This document shows, in pieces, positions 44,642 to 54,537 of a DNA stretch of 64,000 nucleotides. The first letter of the stretch is position 1; every line of letters starts with the position of its first letter. The stretch comes from Streptomyces tuirus. GTDB lineage: Bacteria; Actinomycetota; Actinomycetes; Streptomycetales; Streptomycetaceae. The DNA is taken from positions 2,918,501-2,982,500 of the forward strand of contig JAGTPG010000002.1 of assembly GCA_018195615.1 (NCBI GenBank). The letters are read 5' to 3'. Position numbers and translations under genes: made by a program. Under the pieces are notes generated by a model that worked only from the letters and a program-made list of their open reading frames with translations, made no database searches and was not told where the DNA came from.

Positions 44642-47387
44642 GTGGCTTCCGCATCCGATCGCAACCCGATCATCATTGGCGGCCTTCCGAGTCAGGTTCC
44701 TGACTTCGACCCCGAAGAGACGCAGGAGTGGCTCGACTCCCTCGACGCCGCGGTCGACGAGCGCGGCCGTGAGCGCGCCCGGTACCTGATGCTGCGGCTG
44801 ATCGAGCGGGCCCGCGAGAAGCGCGTGGCCGTGCCGGAGATGCGCAGCACGGACTACGTCAACACCATCCCGACCAAGAGCGAGCCGTTCTTCCCGGGCA
44901 ACGAGGAGATCGAGCGGAAGATCCTCAACGCGACCCGCTGGAACGCGGCCGTGATGGTGTCCAGGGCCCAGCGGCCCGACATCGGCGTCGGTGGCCACAT
45001 CGCCACGTTCGCGTCCTCCGCCTCCCTCTACGACGTCGGCTTCAACCACTTCTTCCGCGGCAAGGACGAGGGCGACGGCGGCGACCAGGTCTTCTTCCAG
45101 GGCCACGCCTCGCCGGGCATCTACGCCCGCGCCTTCATGCTGGACCGGCTCAGCGAGGAGCACCTGGACGGCTTCCGCCAGGAGAAGTCGAAGGCGCCGT
45201 ACGGCCTGTCGTCGTACCCGCACCCGCGCCTGATGCCGGACTTCTGGAGTTCCCGACGGTGTCGATGGGCCTCGGCCCGATCGGCGCGATCTACCAGGCG
45301 CGGATGAACCGCTACATGCACGCGCGCGGCATCGCCGACACCTCCAAGTCGCACGTCTGGGCGTTCCTCGGCGACGGCGAGATGGACGAGCCGGAGTCGC
45401 TCGGCCAGCTCACGCTCGCCGCCCGGGAAGGCCTGGACAACCTGACCTTCGTCGTCAACTGCAACCTCCAGCGCCTCGACGGCCCCGTGCGCGGCAACGG
45501 CAAGGTCATCCAGGAACTGGAGTCGGTCTTCCGCGGCGCCGGCTGGAACGTGATCAAGCTGGTCTGGGACCGCACCTGGGACCCGCTGCTCGCCCAGGAC
45601 CGCGACGGCGTGCTGGTCAACAAGATGAACACCACGCCGGACGGACAGTTCCAGACGTACGCCACGGAGACCGGCGCGTACATCCGCGACCACTTCTTCG
45701 GCGACGACCACCGGCTGCGCGCCATGGTCGAGGGCATGACCGACGACCAGATCCTGCACCTGGGCCGTGGCGGTCACGACCACCGGAAGATCTTCGCGGC
45801 GTACAAGGCGGCCGTGGAGCACAAGGGCCAGCCGACCGTGATCCTCGCCAAGACGATCAAGGGCTGGACCCTGGGCCCGAACTTCGAGGGCCGCAACGCC
45901 ACGCACCAGATGAAGAAGCTGACGGTCGACGACCTCAAGCGCTTCCGCGACCGCCTCCACCTGCCGATCTCCGACAAGGAGCTGGAGTCCGGCGTCCCGC
46001 CCTACTACCACCCGGGCCGGGACACGGAGGAGATCCAGTACATGCACGACCGCCGCAAGGGGCTCGGCGGTTACGTGCCCACGCGTGTCGTCCGCTCCAA
46101 GCCGCTGGCCCTTCCCGAGGACAAGACGTACGCGACCGTGAAGAAGGGCTCGGGCCACCAGTCCATCGCGACGACCATGGCCTTCGTCCGGCTCCTCAAG
46201 GACCTCATGCGGGACAAGGAGATCGGCAAGCGGTTCGTGCTGATCGCGCCGGACGAGTACCGCACGTTCGGCATGGACTCGTTCTTCCCGAGCGCGAAGA
46301 TCTACAACCCGCTCGGCCAGCAGTACGAGTCGGTCGACCGTGACCTGCTGCTCGCCTACAAGGAGGCGCCGAACGGCCAGATGCTGCACGACGGCATCTC
46401 CGAGGCGGGCTGCACGGCCTCGCTGATCGCCGCCGGCTCGGCCTACGCGACGCACGGCGAGCCTCTGATCCCGGTCTACGTCTTCTACTCGATGTTCGGT
46501 TTCCAGCGCACCGGCGACCAGTTCTGGCAGATGTCGGACCAGCTGGCGCGCGGTTTCGTACTCGGTGCGACCGCCGGCCGTACGACGCTGACCGGTGAGG
46601 GCCTCCAGCACGCGGACGGGCACTCACAGCTGCTCGCCTCGACGAACCCGGGCTGCGTGGCGTACGACCCGGCGTTCGGCTTCGAGATCGCCCACATCGT
46701 GCAGGACGGGCTGAGGAGGATGTACGGCAGCTCGCCCGAGCATCCGCACGGCGAGGACGTCTTCTACTACCTGACCGTCTACAACGAGCCGATCCAGCAC
46801 CCGGCCGAGCCCGAGAACGTGGACGTGGAGGGCATCCTCAAGGGCCTCTACCGGTTCAGCGAGGGCACGGCGGGCTCGGTCCCGGCCCAGGTCCTGGCCT
46901 CCGGCGTGGCCCTCCCCTGGGCCATCGAGGCGCAGAAGATCCTGGCCGACGACTGGAACGTCAAGGCGGACGTCTGGTCGGCGACCTCCTGGAACGAGCT
47001 GCGGCGCGAGGCCGTGGACTGCGAGCGGCACAATCTGCTGCACCCGAGGAGGAGCAGCGGGTGCCGTACGTGACGCGGAAGCTGGCGGACGCACAGGGGC
47101 CGGTCGTGGCCGTGTCCGACTGGATGCGGTCGGTGCCGGACCAGATCGCGCGCTGGGTGCCGCAGACGTACCAGTCGCTCGGCGCGGACGGCTTCGGCTT
47201 CGCCGACACCCGGGGTGCGGCGCGGCGCTTCTTCCACATCGACGCGCAGTCGATCGTGGTGGCGGTGCTGACCGAGCTGGCGCGTGAGGGCAAGGTCGAC
47301 CGGTCGGTGCTCAAGCAGGCCATCGACCGGTACCAGCTGCTCGACGTGGCGGCGGCCGACCCGGGGGTCGCGGGCGGCGACGCGTAA
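44642..47387 (+). CDS. aceE: Pyruvate dehydrogenase E1 component, homodimeric type (frame broken near 45245 and 47048)
   Basis: 915 residues after repair. Decarboxylates pyruvate and transfers acetyl to the E2 lipoyl domain, linking glycolysis to the TCA cycle. GTG 44642 starts ASASDRNPIIIGGLPSQV. The thiamine-diphosphate motif is GDGEMDEPESLGQLTLAAREGLDNLTFVVNCN, and other landmarks are GHIATFASSASLYDVGFNHF, ALPEDKTYATVKKGSGHQS and ATAGRTTLTGEGLQHADGHS. One base is missing near 45245 (MPDFW to EFPTVSMGLG) and another near 47048 (NLLHP to EEQRVPYVTR). The gene is essential in actinobacteria, so both breaks must be sequence errors. Confidence 0.95.
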
Positions 47388-47470
47388 CACACTCGGCCCT
47401 GTCAAGGGGTGGTGAGCCTCACGGGTACACCGTGGGCACACCACCCCTTCACGTTTCCTACGATGCGGCC

Positions 47471-48205
47471 ATGCAGCAGCAGTCGGCCCAACTCCGTTGG
47501 GAACAGCACACGCAGCGGCCGCTCTTCGGGCTGGCCCTCGCCTTCGCCGTCGCCTATGCCGTGCCGATCGTCCGGCCCGACGCGAGCCGGACCGTGGTGG
47601 ACGTGTGCACGGCGGTCGAGTGGGTGGTGTGGGGCGCGTTCGCGGTCGACTACGTCATCCGGCTCGTTCTCGCGGAGCGGCGGCTGGTGTTCGTACGGAC
47701 GCACTGGCTTGACCTGGGGGCGGTGCTGCTGCCGGTGCTGCAGCCGATGCGGTTGCTGCGGCTGGTGTCGACGCTGCTGCTGGTCGGGCAGCGGGCTCGG
47801 ATGGCCTCGCAGATACGGCTGACGACGTATGTCGCCGGTGCGGTGGTCGGGCTGCTGATGTTCGGGTCGCTGGCGGTGTTGTCGGTGGAGCGGGACTCGC
47901 CGGACGGGAACATCAAGACGCTGGGTGACGCGGTGTGGTGGTCCTTCACGACGATGACGACCGTGGGCTACGGGGATCACGCGCCGACCACCGGGTTGGG
48001 GCGGATGCTCGCGGTCGGGTTGATGCTGTCGGGGATCGCGCTGCTGGGTGTGGTGACGGCGAACATCGCGGCGTGGTTCATCGCGAGGTTCGAGAAGGAT
48101 GACGTGGAGGAGCGGCGGCAGACGGAGGCGATACGGGAGTTGACGGAGGAGGTTCGGGCGTTGCGGGGGGAACTGGCGGCGCTGAAGGGGACGCCCGTTG
48201 AGTGA
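47471..48205 (+). CDS. Voltage-type potassium channel (six helices)
   Basis: A 244-residue membrane protein with S1-S4-like helices and the pore: VWWSFTTMTTVGYGDHAPTTG carries the K+ selectivity filter TVGYG, followed by an inner helix (LGRMLAVGLMLSGIALLGVVTANIAAW). The fourth helix has Arg residues (PMRLLRLVSTLLLVGQRAR), suggesting a voltage-sensor remnant. The C-terminus is a short coiled coil (EERRQTEAIRELTEEVRALRGEL) that may drive tetramerisation. ATG 47471 was chosen because the frame upstream has no membrane character. Confidence 0.9.
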   Translation: MQQQSAQLRWEQHTQRPLFGLALAFAVAYAVPIVRPDASRTVVDVCTAVEWVVWGAFAVDYVIRLVLAERRLVFVRTHWLDLGAVLLPVLQPMRLLRLVSTLLLVGQRARMASQIRLTTYVAGAVVGLLMFGSLAVLSVERDSPDGNIKTLGDAVWWSFTTMTTVGYGDHAPTTGLGRMLAVGLMLSGIALLGVVTANIAAWFIARFEKDDVEERRQTEAIRELTEEVRALRGELAALKGTPVE

Positions 48206-48268
48206 CGCCCGTTGAGTAGTGCTCGGGGTTCGTGCCCGGGGCGGGTGGGTGCGCAGCTGGGTAAAGGT

Positions 48269-48296
48269 GGGCCCCCGGCCTGGCGGCCAGGGGCCC
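48269..48296. terminator. Convergent terminator between channel and DUF4190 genes
   Basis: Arms GGGCCCCCGGCC and GGCCAGGGGCCC with one mismatch and a 4-base loop, between two genes that face each other. Confidence 0.7.
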
Positions 48297-48314
48297 TTCC
48301 CTCACTTCCCCGGG

Positions 48315-48629
48315 TCAGAACAGCATGCCGTTGCCCGGAGTTGTCGCTCCGGCCAGCCAGATGATGGCCAGGAGCGTGTCGATGGCGCCCAGCACCAGGG
48401 CGACCACGGCCGTGAGCGGGCGGGAGCCCGCCCAGGTGCGGCCCATGGCGAGCCAGCCGCAGACGATCGCCACGGGGCCGAGGATGATCCCCAGCACGAA
48501 GAATCCGGCGACCGCGCAGATGACTCCGATGATTCCGAGCGTCGCGCGATCCGGCCCGGTCCGTGACCACGTCCGGCCACGTGAGCGGGGGTGCCTGCGC
48601 GTACCGTGTCCGAAACTCGCCATCATCAA
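48315..48629 (-). CDS. DUF4190-type small membrane protein
   Basis: 104 residues. A basic cytoplasmic head is followed by two hydrophobic helices (LGIIGVICAVAGFFVLGIILGPVAIVCG and LTAVVALVLGAIDTLLAIIWLAG), the DUF4190 pattern. Function unknown. The 233-base gap upstream to the MFS stop holds nothing I can identify. Confidence 0.75.
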   Translation of the reverse strand: MMMASFGHGTRRHPRSRGRTWSRTGPDRATLGIIGVICAVAGFFVLGIILGPVAIVCGWLAMGRTWAGSRPLTAVVALVLGAIDTLLAIIWLAGATTPGNGMLF

Positions 48630-48862
48630 CTCCCGTAAACCCTCAGTCGGTTGGGGTTCGGTTCGGGTACGACATGGCGAGTACCCCCATGACGGGCTTC
48701 AATCCCGCTGCTTGCGCGCTGCCCCCTCTCCAGCAGCGCGCCGCAGCGTCCGTCCTCCATGCCCTGCGGAGGACTTGACCCACTGTGACCTGCGGCGCCC
48801 GCCGAAGGGGAGGGGTAGGCGGTGGTGTTCACCCTGATAGGCGAACGCCCGTCAAGAGACCG

Positions 48863-50488
48863 TCAGATGTGCGCCGCGCCCGCTCCGGCGCCCGCGTTCT
48901 CACCGCGCTTCGTCAGGAACGCCACCAGCACCGCCACCACGGCCACGCCGGCGGCGACGAGCGACGCCGTGCTCATGCCCGAGATGAACGTGTCGTGCGC
49001 GACGCCCGTGATCTTCGCGGCGATCGCGTCCGGCGTGCCCGGCGCGAGCGGCGGGACACCGACCTGGACCGCCTCGGACGCCTGGTGCTCCTGCTCCGGC
49101 GTCAGCGGCGGAAGCCCGGCCTTCGTCCAGTTGCCCGCGAGGTCGCTGTTGACCTTGGAGGCCATCACGGCGCCCAGCACGGCCGTGCCGAGGCTGCCGC
49201 CGATCTGCATGGCGGCCTGCTGGAGACCGCCCGCCACGCCCGACAGCTCCATCGGGGCGTTGCCGACGATGACTTCGGTCGCGCCGACCATGACCGGCGC
49301 GAGGCCGAGGCCGAGCAGGGCGAACCAGAGCGACATGATGCCGCTGCCGGTGTCCGTCTCCAGCGTCGACATCCCGTACATGGCGATCGCGGTGAGCGCC
49401 ATACCGCCCGCGAGCGGAACCCGGGGGCCGAACTTGGTGATCATCGCGCCGGCGAGCGGCGAGCCGACGATCATCATGCCGGTGAGCGGCAGCAGGTGCA
49501 GGCCGGCGTCGATCGGGCTCATGCCGTGCACGTTCTGCAGGTAGAACGTCACGAAGAACAGGCCGCCCATGAACGCGATGGCCATCAGGACCATCAGCAC
49601 GACACCGGCGGACAGCGCCACGGAGCGGAACAGCGCGAGCGGGATCAGCGGCTCCTTCACCTTCGTCTCCCAGAAGGCGAAGAGCGCGAAGCCCAGCACG
49701 GAGGCACCGAGGAACCCGAGCGTCTTCGGGTCGCCCCAGCCCCACTCCGACGGCGGGGCCTTGATGAGCGCCCACACCAGGCAGAACACGGCGGTCGACA
49801 GCAGGGCGATGCCCAGGATGTCGAAGGAGCGCGGGGCGTTCTCGGCGCGGTGGTCGAGCAGGATCCAGACGCCGAGGACGACGGCGAGGACACCGACCGG
49901 CACGTTGATGAAGAACACCGACTGCCAGTTGACGTGCTCGACGAGCACGCCGCCGAGGATCGGGCCGCCCGCGGTGGACGCGCCGATGACCATGCCCCAG
50001 ATGCCGATGGCCATGTTGAGCTTCTCGGCCGGGAAGGTGGCCCGCAGCAGGCCGAGCGCGGCCGGCATCAGCAGCGCGCCGAACAGGCCCTGCAGGACGC
50101 GGAAGACGACGACGAACGCGATGCTGTCGGAGAGGCCGATGGCGCCCGAGGCGGCGGCGAAGCCGACGACGCCGATGAGGAAGGTCTGCCGGTGACCGAA
50201 GCGGTCGCCGAGCTTGCCCGCGGTGATCAGGGAGACCGCGAGGGCGAGGAAGTATCCGTTGGTGATCCACTGGACCTCGGCGAAGGTGGCGCCGAGGTCC
50301 TTCTGGATCGCCGGGTTGGCTATGGCCACGATGGTGCCGTCGAGGGCCACCATCATGACCCCCACAGCGACGGTGATGAGGGTGAGCCAGGGGTGCCCTC
50401 GCAGCCCCTTGCCCGGCGTCGCGTCCGACGGCGCGTCCGGTGCCTTGCCCCCCGACCCCGTCGTGTCGATGGTGGTCTGACTAGTCAT
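48863..50488 (-). CDS. EmrB/QacA-type (DHA2) MFS multidrug exporter
   Basis: Intact, 541 residues, 14 transmembrane helices. Motifs: VALDGTIVAIANPAIQ, GKLGDRFGHRQTFL (motif A), VLQGLFGALLMPAALGLLR (motif B region) and GPILGGVLVEHVNWQSVFFINVP (motif C, antiporter). It should export lipophilic or antibiotic-like compounds using the proton gradient. It is transcribed divergently from a TetR-family gene, with a 116-base palindrome-rich control region between, so it is probably repressed by that regulator until the substrate appears. Confidence 0.92.
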   Translation of the reverse strand: MTSQTTIDTTGSGGKAPDAPSDATPGKGLRGHPWLTLITVAVGVMMVALDGTIVAIANPAIQKDLGATFAEVQWITNGYFLALAVSLITAGKLGDRFGHRQTFLIGVVGFAAASGAIGLSDSIAFVVVFRVLQGLFGALLMPAALGLLRATFPAEKLNMAIGIWGMVIGASTAGGPILGGVLVEHVNWQSVFFINVPVGVLAVVLGVWILLDHRAENAPRSFDILGIALLSTAVFCLVWALIKAPPSEWGWGDPKTLGFLGASVLGFALFAFWETKVKEPLIPLALFRSVALSAGVVLMVLMAIAFMGGLFFVTFYLQNVHGMSPIDAGLHLLPLTGMMIVGSPLAGAMITKFGPRVPLAGGMALTAIAMYGMSTLETDTGSGIMSLWFALLGLGLAPVMVGATEVIVGNAPMELSGVAGGLQQAAMQIGGSLGTAVLGAVMASKVNSDLAGNWTKAGLPPLTPEQEHQASEAVQVGVPPLAPGTPDAIAAKITGVAHDTFISGMSTASLVAAGVAVVAVLVAFLTKRGENAGAGAGAAHI

Positions 50489-50501
50489 GTGTTCGAGGCT
50501 A

Positions 50502-50552
50502 GTGACAGCCACTGACAATTGACAAACCAATTCACAAGTCGGTAACTGTCAC
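50502..50552. promoter_or_regulatory. Operator/promoter region between MFS and tetR
   Basis: GTGACAG (50502) and CTGTCAC (50546) form outer inverted arms; AATTG-ACAAAC-CAATT (50517-50532) forms an inner palindrome. TTGACA at 50520 (plus) and TTGTCA/TAGCCT with an 18-base spacer on the minus strand give overlapping divergent promoters, the usual arrangement for autoregulated TetR/exporter pairs. Confidence 0.5.
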
Positions 50553-50604
50553 GACACCCCCCTAGAGCCTGAACTGGGCAAACACTTCAGACGAGAGGCA
50601 CCTC

Positions 50605-51237
50605 TTGAACCTGCGCGAACGCAAGAAGCGGCGAACCCGGGACGCACTGCTGCGGGCCGCCCTGGAACTGTTCGCCACGCGCGGGTACGAGGAGACGACC
50701 GTCGACGACATCGCCGCCGCCGCCGACGTCTCGCAGCGCACCTTCTTCCGCTACTTCGCCGGCAAGGAGGAGACGGCCTTCTTCGTGCCACGGCTCGCGG
50801 AGACGCACGTCGTCGAGGCCGTACGGGCCCGCCCGCCGGGCGAGGCGCCGCTGGAGGCGCTGCGCCGGGCCGTGCTGGAGAGCTGGGACACGATCAACGA
50901 GGCCATCGAGGAGCTCGTGCCGATCGAGCTCCACATGCGCGTCTACCGGGTGATCGAGTCGACGCCCGCGCTGCTCGCCGCGCATCTGCGGCGGGCGGCG
51001 GAACTGGAGGAGCAACTCGCACAGATCATCGCCGAACGCGAGGGGCTCGACGCGGACGTGGATCCGCGGCCCAGGATCATCGTGGCCCTGTTCGGCGGGG
51101 TGATTCGTGTCACCGAGAGACTGTGGTCCGCGGGGGACGACCTCAGCCTCGACGCGATGCGCCAACTCACCACGACATACCTGGATCAGGTGGGCCCCGC
51201 CCTGGCAGAGAACTGGCGTACGAAGCCATCCCCTTAG
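50605..51237 (+). CDS. TetR-family transcriptional regulator
   Basis: 210 residues. The N-terminal HTH is classical: RTRDALLRAALELFATRGYEETTVDDIAAAADVSQRTFFRYFAGKE. The C-terminal helical ligand domain is variable (MftR-like). The frame opens with TTG at 50605, where residues NLRERKKRR begin the HTH. Predicted to repress the divergent DHA2 exporter and itself. Ligand unknown. Confidence 0.92.
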   Translation: MNLRERKKRRTRDALLRAALELFATRGYEETTVDDIAAAADVSQRTFFRYFAGKEETAFFVPRLAETHVVEAVRARPPGEAPLEALRRAVLESWDTINEAIEELVPIELHMRVYRVIESTPALLAAHLRRAAELEEQLAQIIAEREGLDADVDPRPRIIVALFGGVIRVTERLWSAGDDLSLDAMRQLTTTYLDQVGPALAENWRTKPSP

Positions 51238-51310
51238 ACCACACACCGAAACGTGATCCCGGTCACTTGGTTAACGCGAGACCCTCTCGTTCTCCTAGTG
51301 TGTCCTTTCA

Positions 51311-52519
51311 GTGACTTCCTTCGACACCTCCCCGCAATTGAACGTCTGGCGCGCACTGCTCGCTCTGGCCGTCGTGTTCGTGATGCTGGCGACCACCGGC
51401 TGGACGGCGCTGCGCAACCAGCGGGGCGACACGCCGCTGGCTGCCTCGCTCTCCGCCTGGGAGCACGGCCGGATCGGCGGCCACCGACTGCCGGACCCGC
51501 AGTCCCAGCCGACGAAGCTCGCCCGCTTCTTCGCCTCGCTCACCGAGCGGGACCGGGTGCGCCTGATCCGCAAGTATCCGCTCGCGGTCGGCAACATGAA
51601 CGGGGCACCGGTCGAGCTGCGCTACCGCGCCAACCGCATCGCGCTCGACCAGGCGCGCGACGTCGAGCGCGAACGCATGCACGACAACCGCCTCACGCCG
51701 GCCGGGAAGCACGAGGCCGGACGGCGGATGCACCGCTTCGAAGACCTCATGGAGAAGGGCCGCCACATCCTCGCCTTCGATCCCGAGGGATCGGGCCGGG
51801 TGGCGGAGGTCTTCGGGGACCTGCGGAAGGCGGACCGGGTCTCGGTCGTCGTGCCCGGTGTGGACACCGACCTGCTCACCTTCCAGCGCACGAACCGCAA
51901 GTACTCGGCGCCCGTCGGCATGGCCGAGTCCCTGTACGCGGCCGAGCGGGCGGCGAGCCCCTCGACCCGTACCGCCGTGATCGCCTGGGCCGACTACACG
52001 GCGCCCAGCGGACTCGGCATCGACTCGGCCACGGCGATGCGCGCCGAGGAGGGGGCCGTACGGCTGAACTCGCTGGTGCGGGCGCTGCCGGGCGGCTCGC
52101 CGGTCTCGCTGTTCTGCCACAGCTACGGCTCCGTGGTGTGCGGGGTCGCCGCGCACGAGCTGCCGGGCCGGGTGGCCGACATCGCCGTGGCCGGCAGCCC
52201 CGGCATGCGCGTCGAGAAGGCCGCCCAGCTGCACACCAGCGCCCAGGTGTGGGCGATGCGGGACGCCGACGACTGGATCCAGGACGTGCCGTACCTGGAG
52301 GTCGGCGGGCTGGGCCACGGGGCCGATCCGATGTCCGCCGGGTTCGGTGCGCGGGTGCTGTCGGCGCAGGGTGCGAAGGGTCACGCCGGCTACTTCGAGC
52401 CGGGTACGGCAAGTCTGATGAATTTCGCAGAGATCGGCGTCGGCGCATACCGCTCGGTGCACTGCGCGCACGAGGACGGCGTCTGCCGGACCGGTTTGTC
52501 CGGTACGGCGGCGGCCTGA
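51311..52519 (+). CDS. Alpha/beta hydrolase of the DUF1023 type
   Basis: 402 residues. One N-terminal membrane helix (ALLALAVVFVMLATTGWTAL) suggests anchoring or export. The hydrolase domain has VSVVVPGVDTDL, WADYTAPSGLGIDSATAMRAEEG and the nucleophile elbow LFCHSYGSVVCGVAA (Ser in HSYG), then AGSPGMRVEKA and a probable Asp/His near DADDWIQDVP and LGHGADPMSAGF. Residues 60-150 are helical. Substrate unknown; actinobacterial relatives are annotated as esterases. GTG 51311 is the start. Confidence 0.82.
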   Translation: MTSFDTSPQLNVWRALLALAVVFVMLATTGWTALRNQRGDTPLAASLSAWEHGRIGGHRLPDPQSQPTKLARFFASLTERDRVRLIRKYPLAVGNMNGAPVELRYRANRIALDQARDVERERMHDNRLTPAGKHEAGRRMHRFEDLMEKGRHILAFDPEGSGRVAEVFGDLRKADRVSVVVPGVDTDLLTFQRTNRKYSAPVGMAESLYAAERAASPSTRTAVIAWADYTAPSGLGIDSATAMRAEEGAVRLNSLVRALPGGSPVSLFCHSYGSVVCGVAAHELPGRVADIAVAGSPGMRVEKAAQLHTSAQVWAMRDADDWIQDVPYLEVGGLGHGADPMSAGFGARVLSAQGAKGHAGYFEPGTASLMNFAEIGVGAYRSVHCAHEDGVCRTGLSGTAAA

Positions 52520-52573
52520 CGCGCGTAGAGGCGAAGGAATTGCGGTCTGCTCGGGAGGGGGACGGAGGAGCGC

Positions 52574-53443
52574 GTGCCGCATACGATGAGCCGCATGGGT
52601 GACGTACTGGCCGGATTTCATGCCGCCTGGGAGTTCGAGTCCGACTCCGTGCTCATCCGCTACGAACGGGGGATTCGAGCACCTAAGCTCTTCCAGGCGC
52701 TGGGGGAACGCCGTGTCCCGCTGGACGCGATCGCCGGAGTGACGCTGACGCGCGGGAAACGCGGCACGGTCGTGCTGCGCGTCGAGCCCCGCCCCGGGGC
52801 GGACCCGTTGATGGAGGCGGCCGCCGGGCAGCTGAAGGAGAGCGGCGACCCCTACCGGCTGGTGCTGCCCGCCGAGCGGGAGGTCCTCGCGGAGTACTAC
52901 GCCGATGAGCTGAAGTCGCTGCTGACGGAGTCCGGGCCTGCCGAGCGGTTTCTGGTGGAGCCGCCGAAGGGGCCGTTGTCGTTCAAGGCGTACGACGGGA
53001 AGGCGACCTTCGACGGACGGACCGTGAACTTCCGGTGGTTCTGGACGGGGGCGTCGTCGGCGAAGTGGAAGGCCGGCGACCAGACGTTTCCCGTCGGGGA
53101 GCTGAGCGGGGTGGAGTGGCGGTCGCCGGAGGTGCTCGAAGGGCATCTGCGGTTGGTGCGGCGCGAGGCGGGGGTGTCGGCCGCGCAGGCCGACCAGGAT
53201 CCCGCCGCGGTGGTGTTCGGGCTGGGGTACGGGCCCGTGCACGAGTCACTGCCGTTCGCCGCGGCGGTGTTGGCGGCGGTGCGGACGTCGAGTCCGGTGG
53301 CTGCTGTTTCCGCGGCTGCGCCGCGCCGTGACCCTGCGGATATCGCCGAGCGGATTCGGCATCTTGGGGAGCTGCATCAGGCCGGGTTGGTGACGGATGA
53401 GGAGTTTTCGGTCAAGAAGGCGGAGTTGTTGGCGGAGCTGTAG
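52574..53443 (+). CDS. DUF4429 protein with C-terminal SHOCT motif
   Basis: About 289 residues. Two copies of a beta-rich DUF4429 domain are visible: GFHAAWEFESDSVLIRYERGIR with FQALGERRVPLDAIAGVTL, and FKAYDGKATFDGRTVNFRWFW with FPVGELSGVEW. The last 30 residues, ERIRHLGELHQAGLVTDEEFSVKKAELL, are a SHOCT oligomerisation motif. GTG 52574 follows GGAGGAG; ATG 52595 (MGDVLAGF) is an equally plausible start. Function unknown. Confidence 0.8.
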   Translation: MPHTMSRMGDVLAGFHAAWEFESDSVLIRYERGIRAPKLFQALGERRVPLDAIAGVTLTRGKRGTVVLRVEPRPGADPLMEAAAGQLKESGDPYRLVLPAEREVLAEYYADELKSLLTESGPAERFLVEPPKGPLSFKAYDGKATFDGRTVNFRWFWTGASSAKWKAGDQTFPVGELSGVEWRSPEVLEGHLRLVRREAGVSAAQADQDPAAVVFGLGYGPVHESLPFAAAVLAAVRTSSPVAAVSAAAPRRDPADIAERIRHLGELHQAGLVTDEEFSVKKAELLAEL

Positions 53444-53472
53444 CGTCTGCTGGGTGCTGCGCGCCGGCGGGT

Positions 53473-53518
53473 GCGGGTTGAGTGTGGCCGGTCGCGCAGT
53501 TCCCCGCGCCCCTAGGGC
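53473..53518. repeat. Streptomycete interspersed repeat, short copy
   Basis: GGTGCGGGTTGAGTGTGGCC followed by GGTCGCGCAGTTCCCCGCGC and CCCTAGGG; shares the core of the element at 35906. It lies between the stops of two convergent genes and may help terminate transcription. Confidence 0.7.
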
Positions 53519-53520
53519 CT

Positions 53521-54537
53521 CTACTCGCGGCCCGCAGAAGTGAAGGCCATGTCCGCATAGCGGTTGCCTGCCACCTGGGCCGCGATTCCGTCCAGCAGGT
53601 CCAACTCCTCCCCCGTCAGGACGATCCTGGTCGCCGCCGTGTTCTCCTCCACCCTGGAGGGCTTGCGCGTGCCGGGGATCGGGATGACGGGGAGGTCGTG
53701 GATCGTGGCCTGCTGCTGGACCCAGGCCAGGGCGACTTGCCCCACGGACGCGTCGTGCGCCTTGGCCACCGAGCGGATCAGCTCCAGCAGGGCCGCGTTC
53801 GTCGTCGCGTTCTCGCCCGTGAAGCGGGGCTGCTGGCGGCGGAAGTCGTCCGGGGTCAGGTCCTGGTCGGCGTGGGTGAAGGAGCCGGTGAGGAAGCCGC
53901 GGCCCAGGGGCGAGTACGGGACGAGGGCGACGCCCAGGTCGCGGGCCGCGGGGACCACCTTCGGCTCGATGTCGCGGCTGAACAGCGACCACTCCGACTG
54001 CACCGCGGCGATGGGGTGGACGGCGTGGGCGGCGCGCAGTTCGCCGGCCGTGACCTCGCTCAGGCCGAGGTGCTTGACCTTGCCCTCGCGGACCAGGTCG
54101 GCCATGGTGCCGACGCTCTCCTCGATCGGCACGTTCACATCGCGCCGGTGCATGTAGTAGAGGTCGATGACGTCGACGTCGAGGCGCTTCAGGCTGGCCT
54201 CGACGGCCTGGCGGATGTAGGGCGGGTCGTTGCGGATGATCCGGCGCGTCGGGTCGTCCGCGGGTATCGACAGGGCGAACTTGGTCGCGATGACGACCTC
54301 GTCGCGGTGTGCCTTGAAGAACGGCGACAGGAACCGCTCGTTCTCGCCGGCGCCGTACGCGTCGGCCGTGTCGTAGAGGGTGACGCCCAGTTCGAGGGCG
54401 CGTTCCAGGGTGGCCCGGGACGCGTCCGCGTCCGAGGGGCCGTAGCCGAAGCTCATGCCCATGCAGCCGAGGCCCTGGACGCCCACCTCGGGGCCGTTGT
54501 CGCCGAGCTTCGCGGTCGTGATCCTGCCGTCCGTCAT
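53521..54537 (-). CDS. Aldo/keto reductase
   Basis: 338 residues, NADPH-dependent TIM barrel. The catalytic Asp/Tyr are in LYDTADAYGAGENERFL, Lys in VVIATKF and His in DLYYMHRRDVNVP. Cofactor residues are near LVPYSPLGRGFLTGSF and IPGTRKPSRVEENTAA. Probably detoxifies aldehydes or reduces small ketones. Its ATG overlaps the stop of the upstream MerR gene as ATGA, so the reductase is produced together with its likely regulator. Confidence 0.9.
   Translation of the reverse strand: MTDGRITTAKLGDNGPEVGVQGLGCMGMSFGYGPSDADASRATLERALELGVTLYDTADAYGAGENERFLSPFFKAHRDEVVIATKFALSIPADDPTRRIIRNDPPYIRQAVEASLKRLDVDVIDLYYMHRRDVNVPIEESVGTMADLVREGKVKHLGLSEVTAGELRAAHAVHPIAAVQSEWSLFSRDIEPKVVPAARDLGVALVPYSPLGRGFLTGSFTHADQDLTPDDFRRQQPRFTGENATTNAALLELIRSVAKAHDASVGQVALAWVQQQATIHDLPVIPIPGTRKPSRVEENTAATRIVLTGEELDLLDGIAAQVAGNRYADMAFTSAGRE

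Noticed and set aside
44642..47387. Programmed frameshifting in aceE
   Set aside because: No slippery site or downstream structure; two independent breaks, and the same class of error occurs throughout the window.
48785..50515. Long plus-strand open frame opposite the DHA2 exporter
   Set aside because: Antisense shadow of a membrane protein; no start signals.
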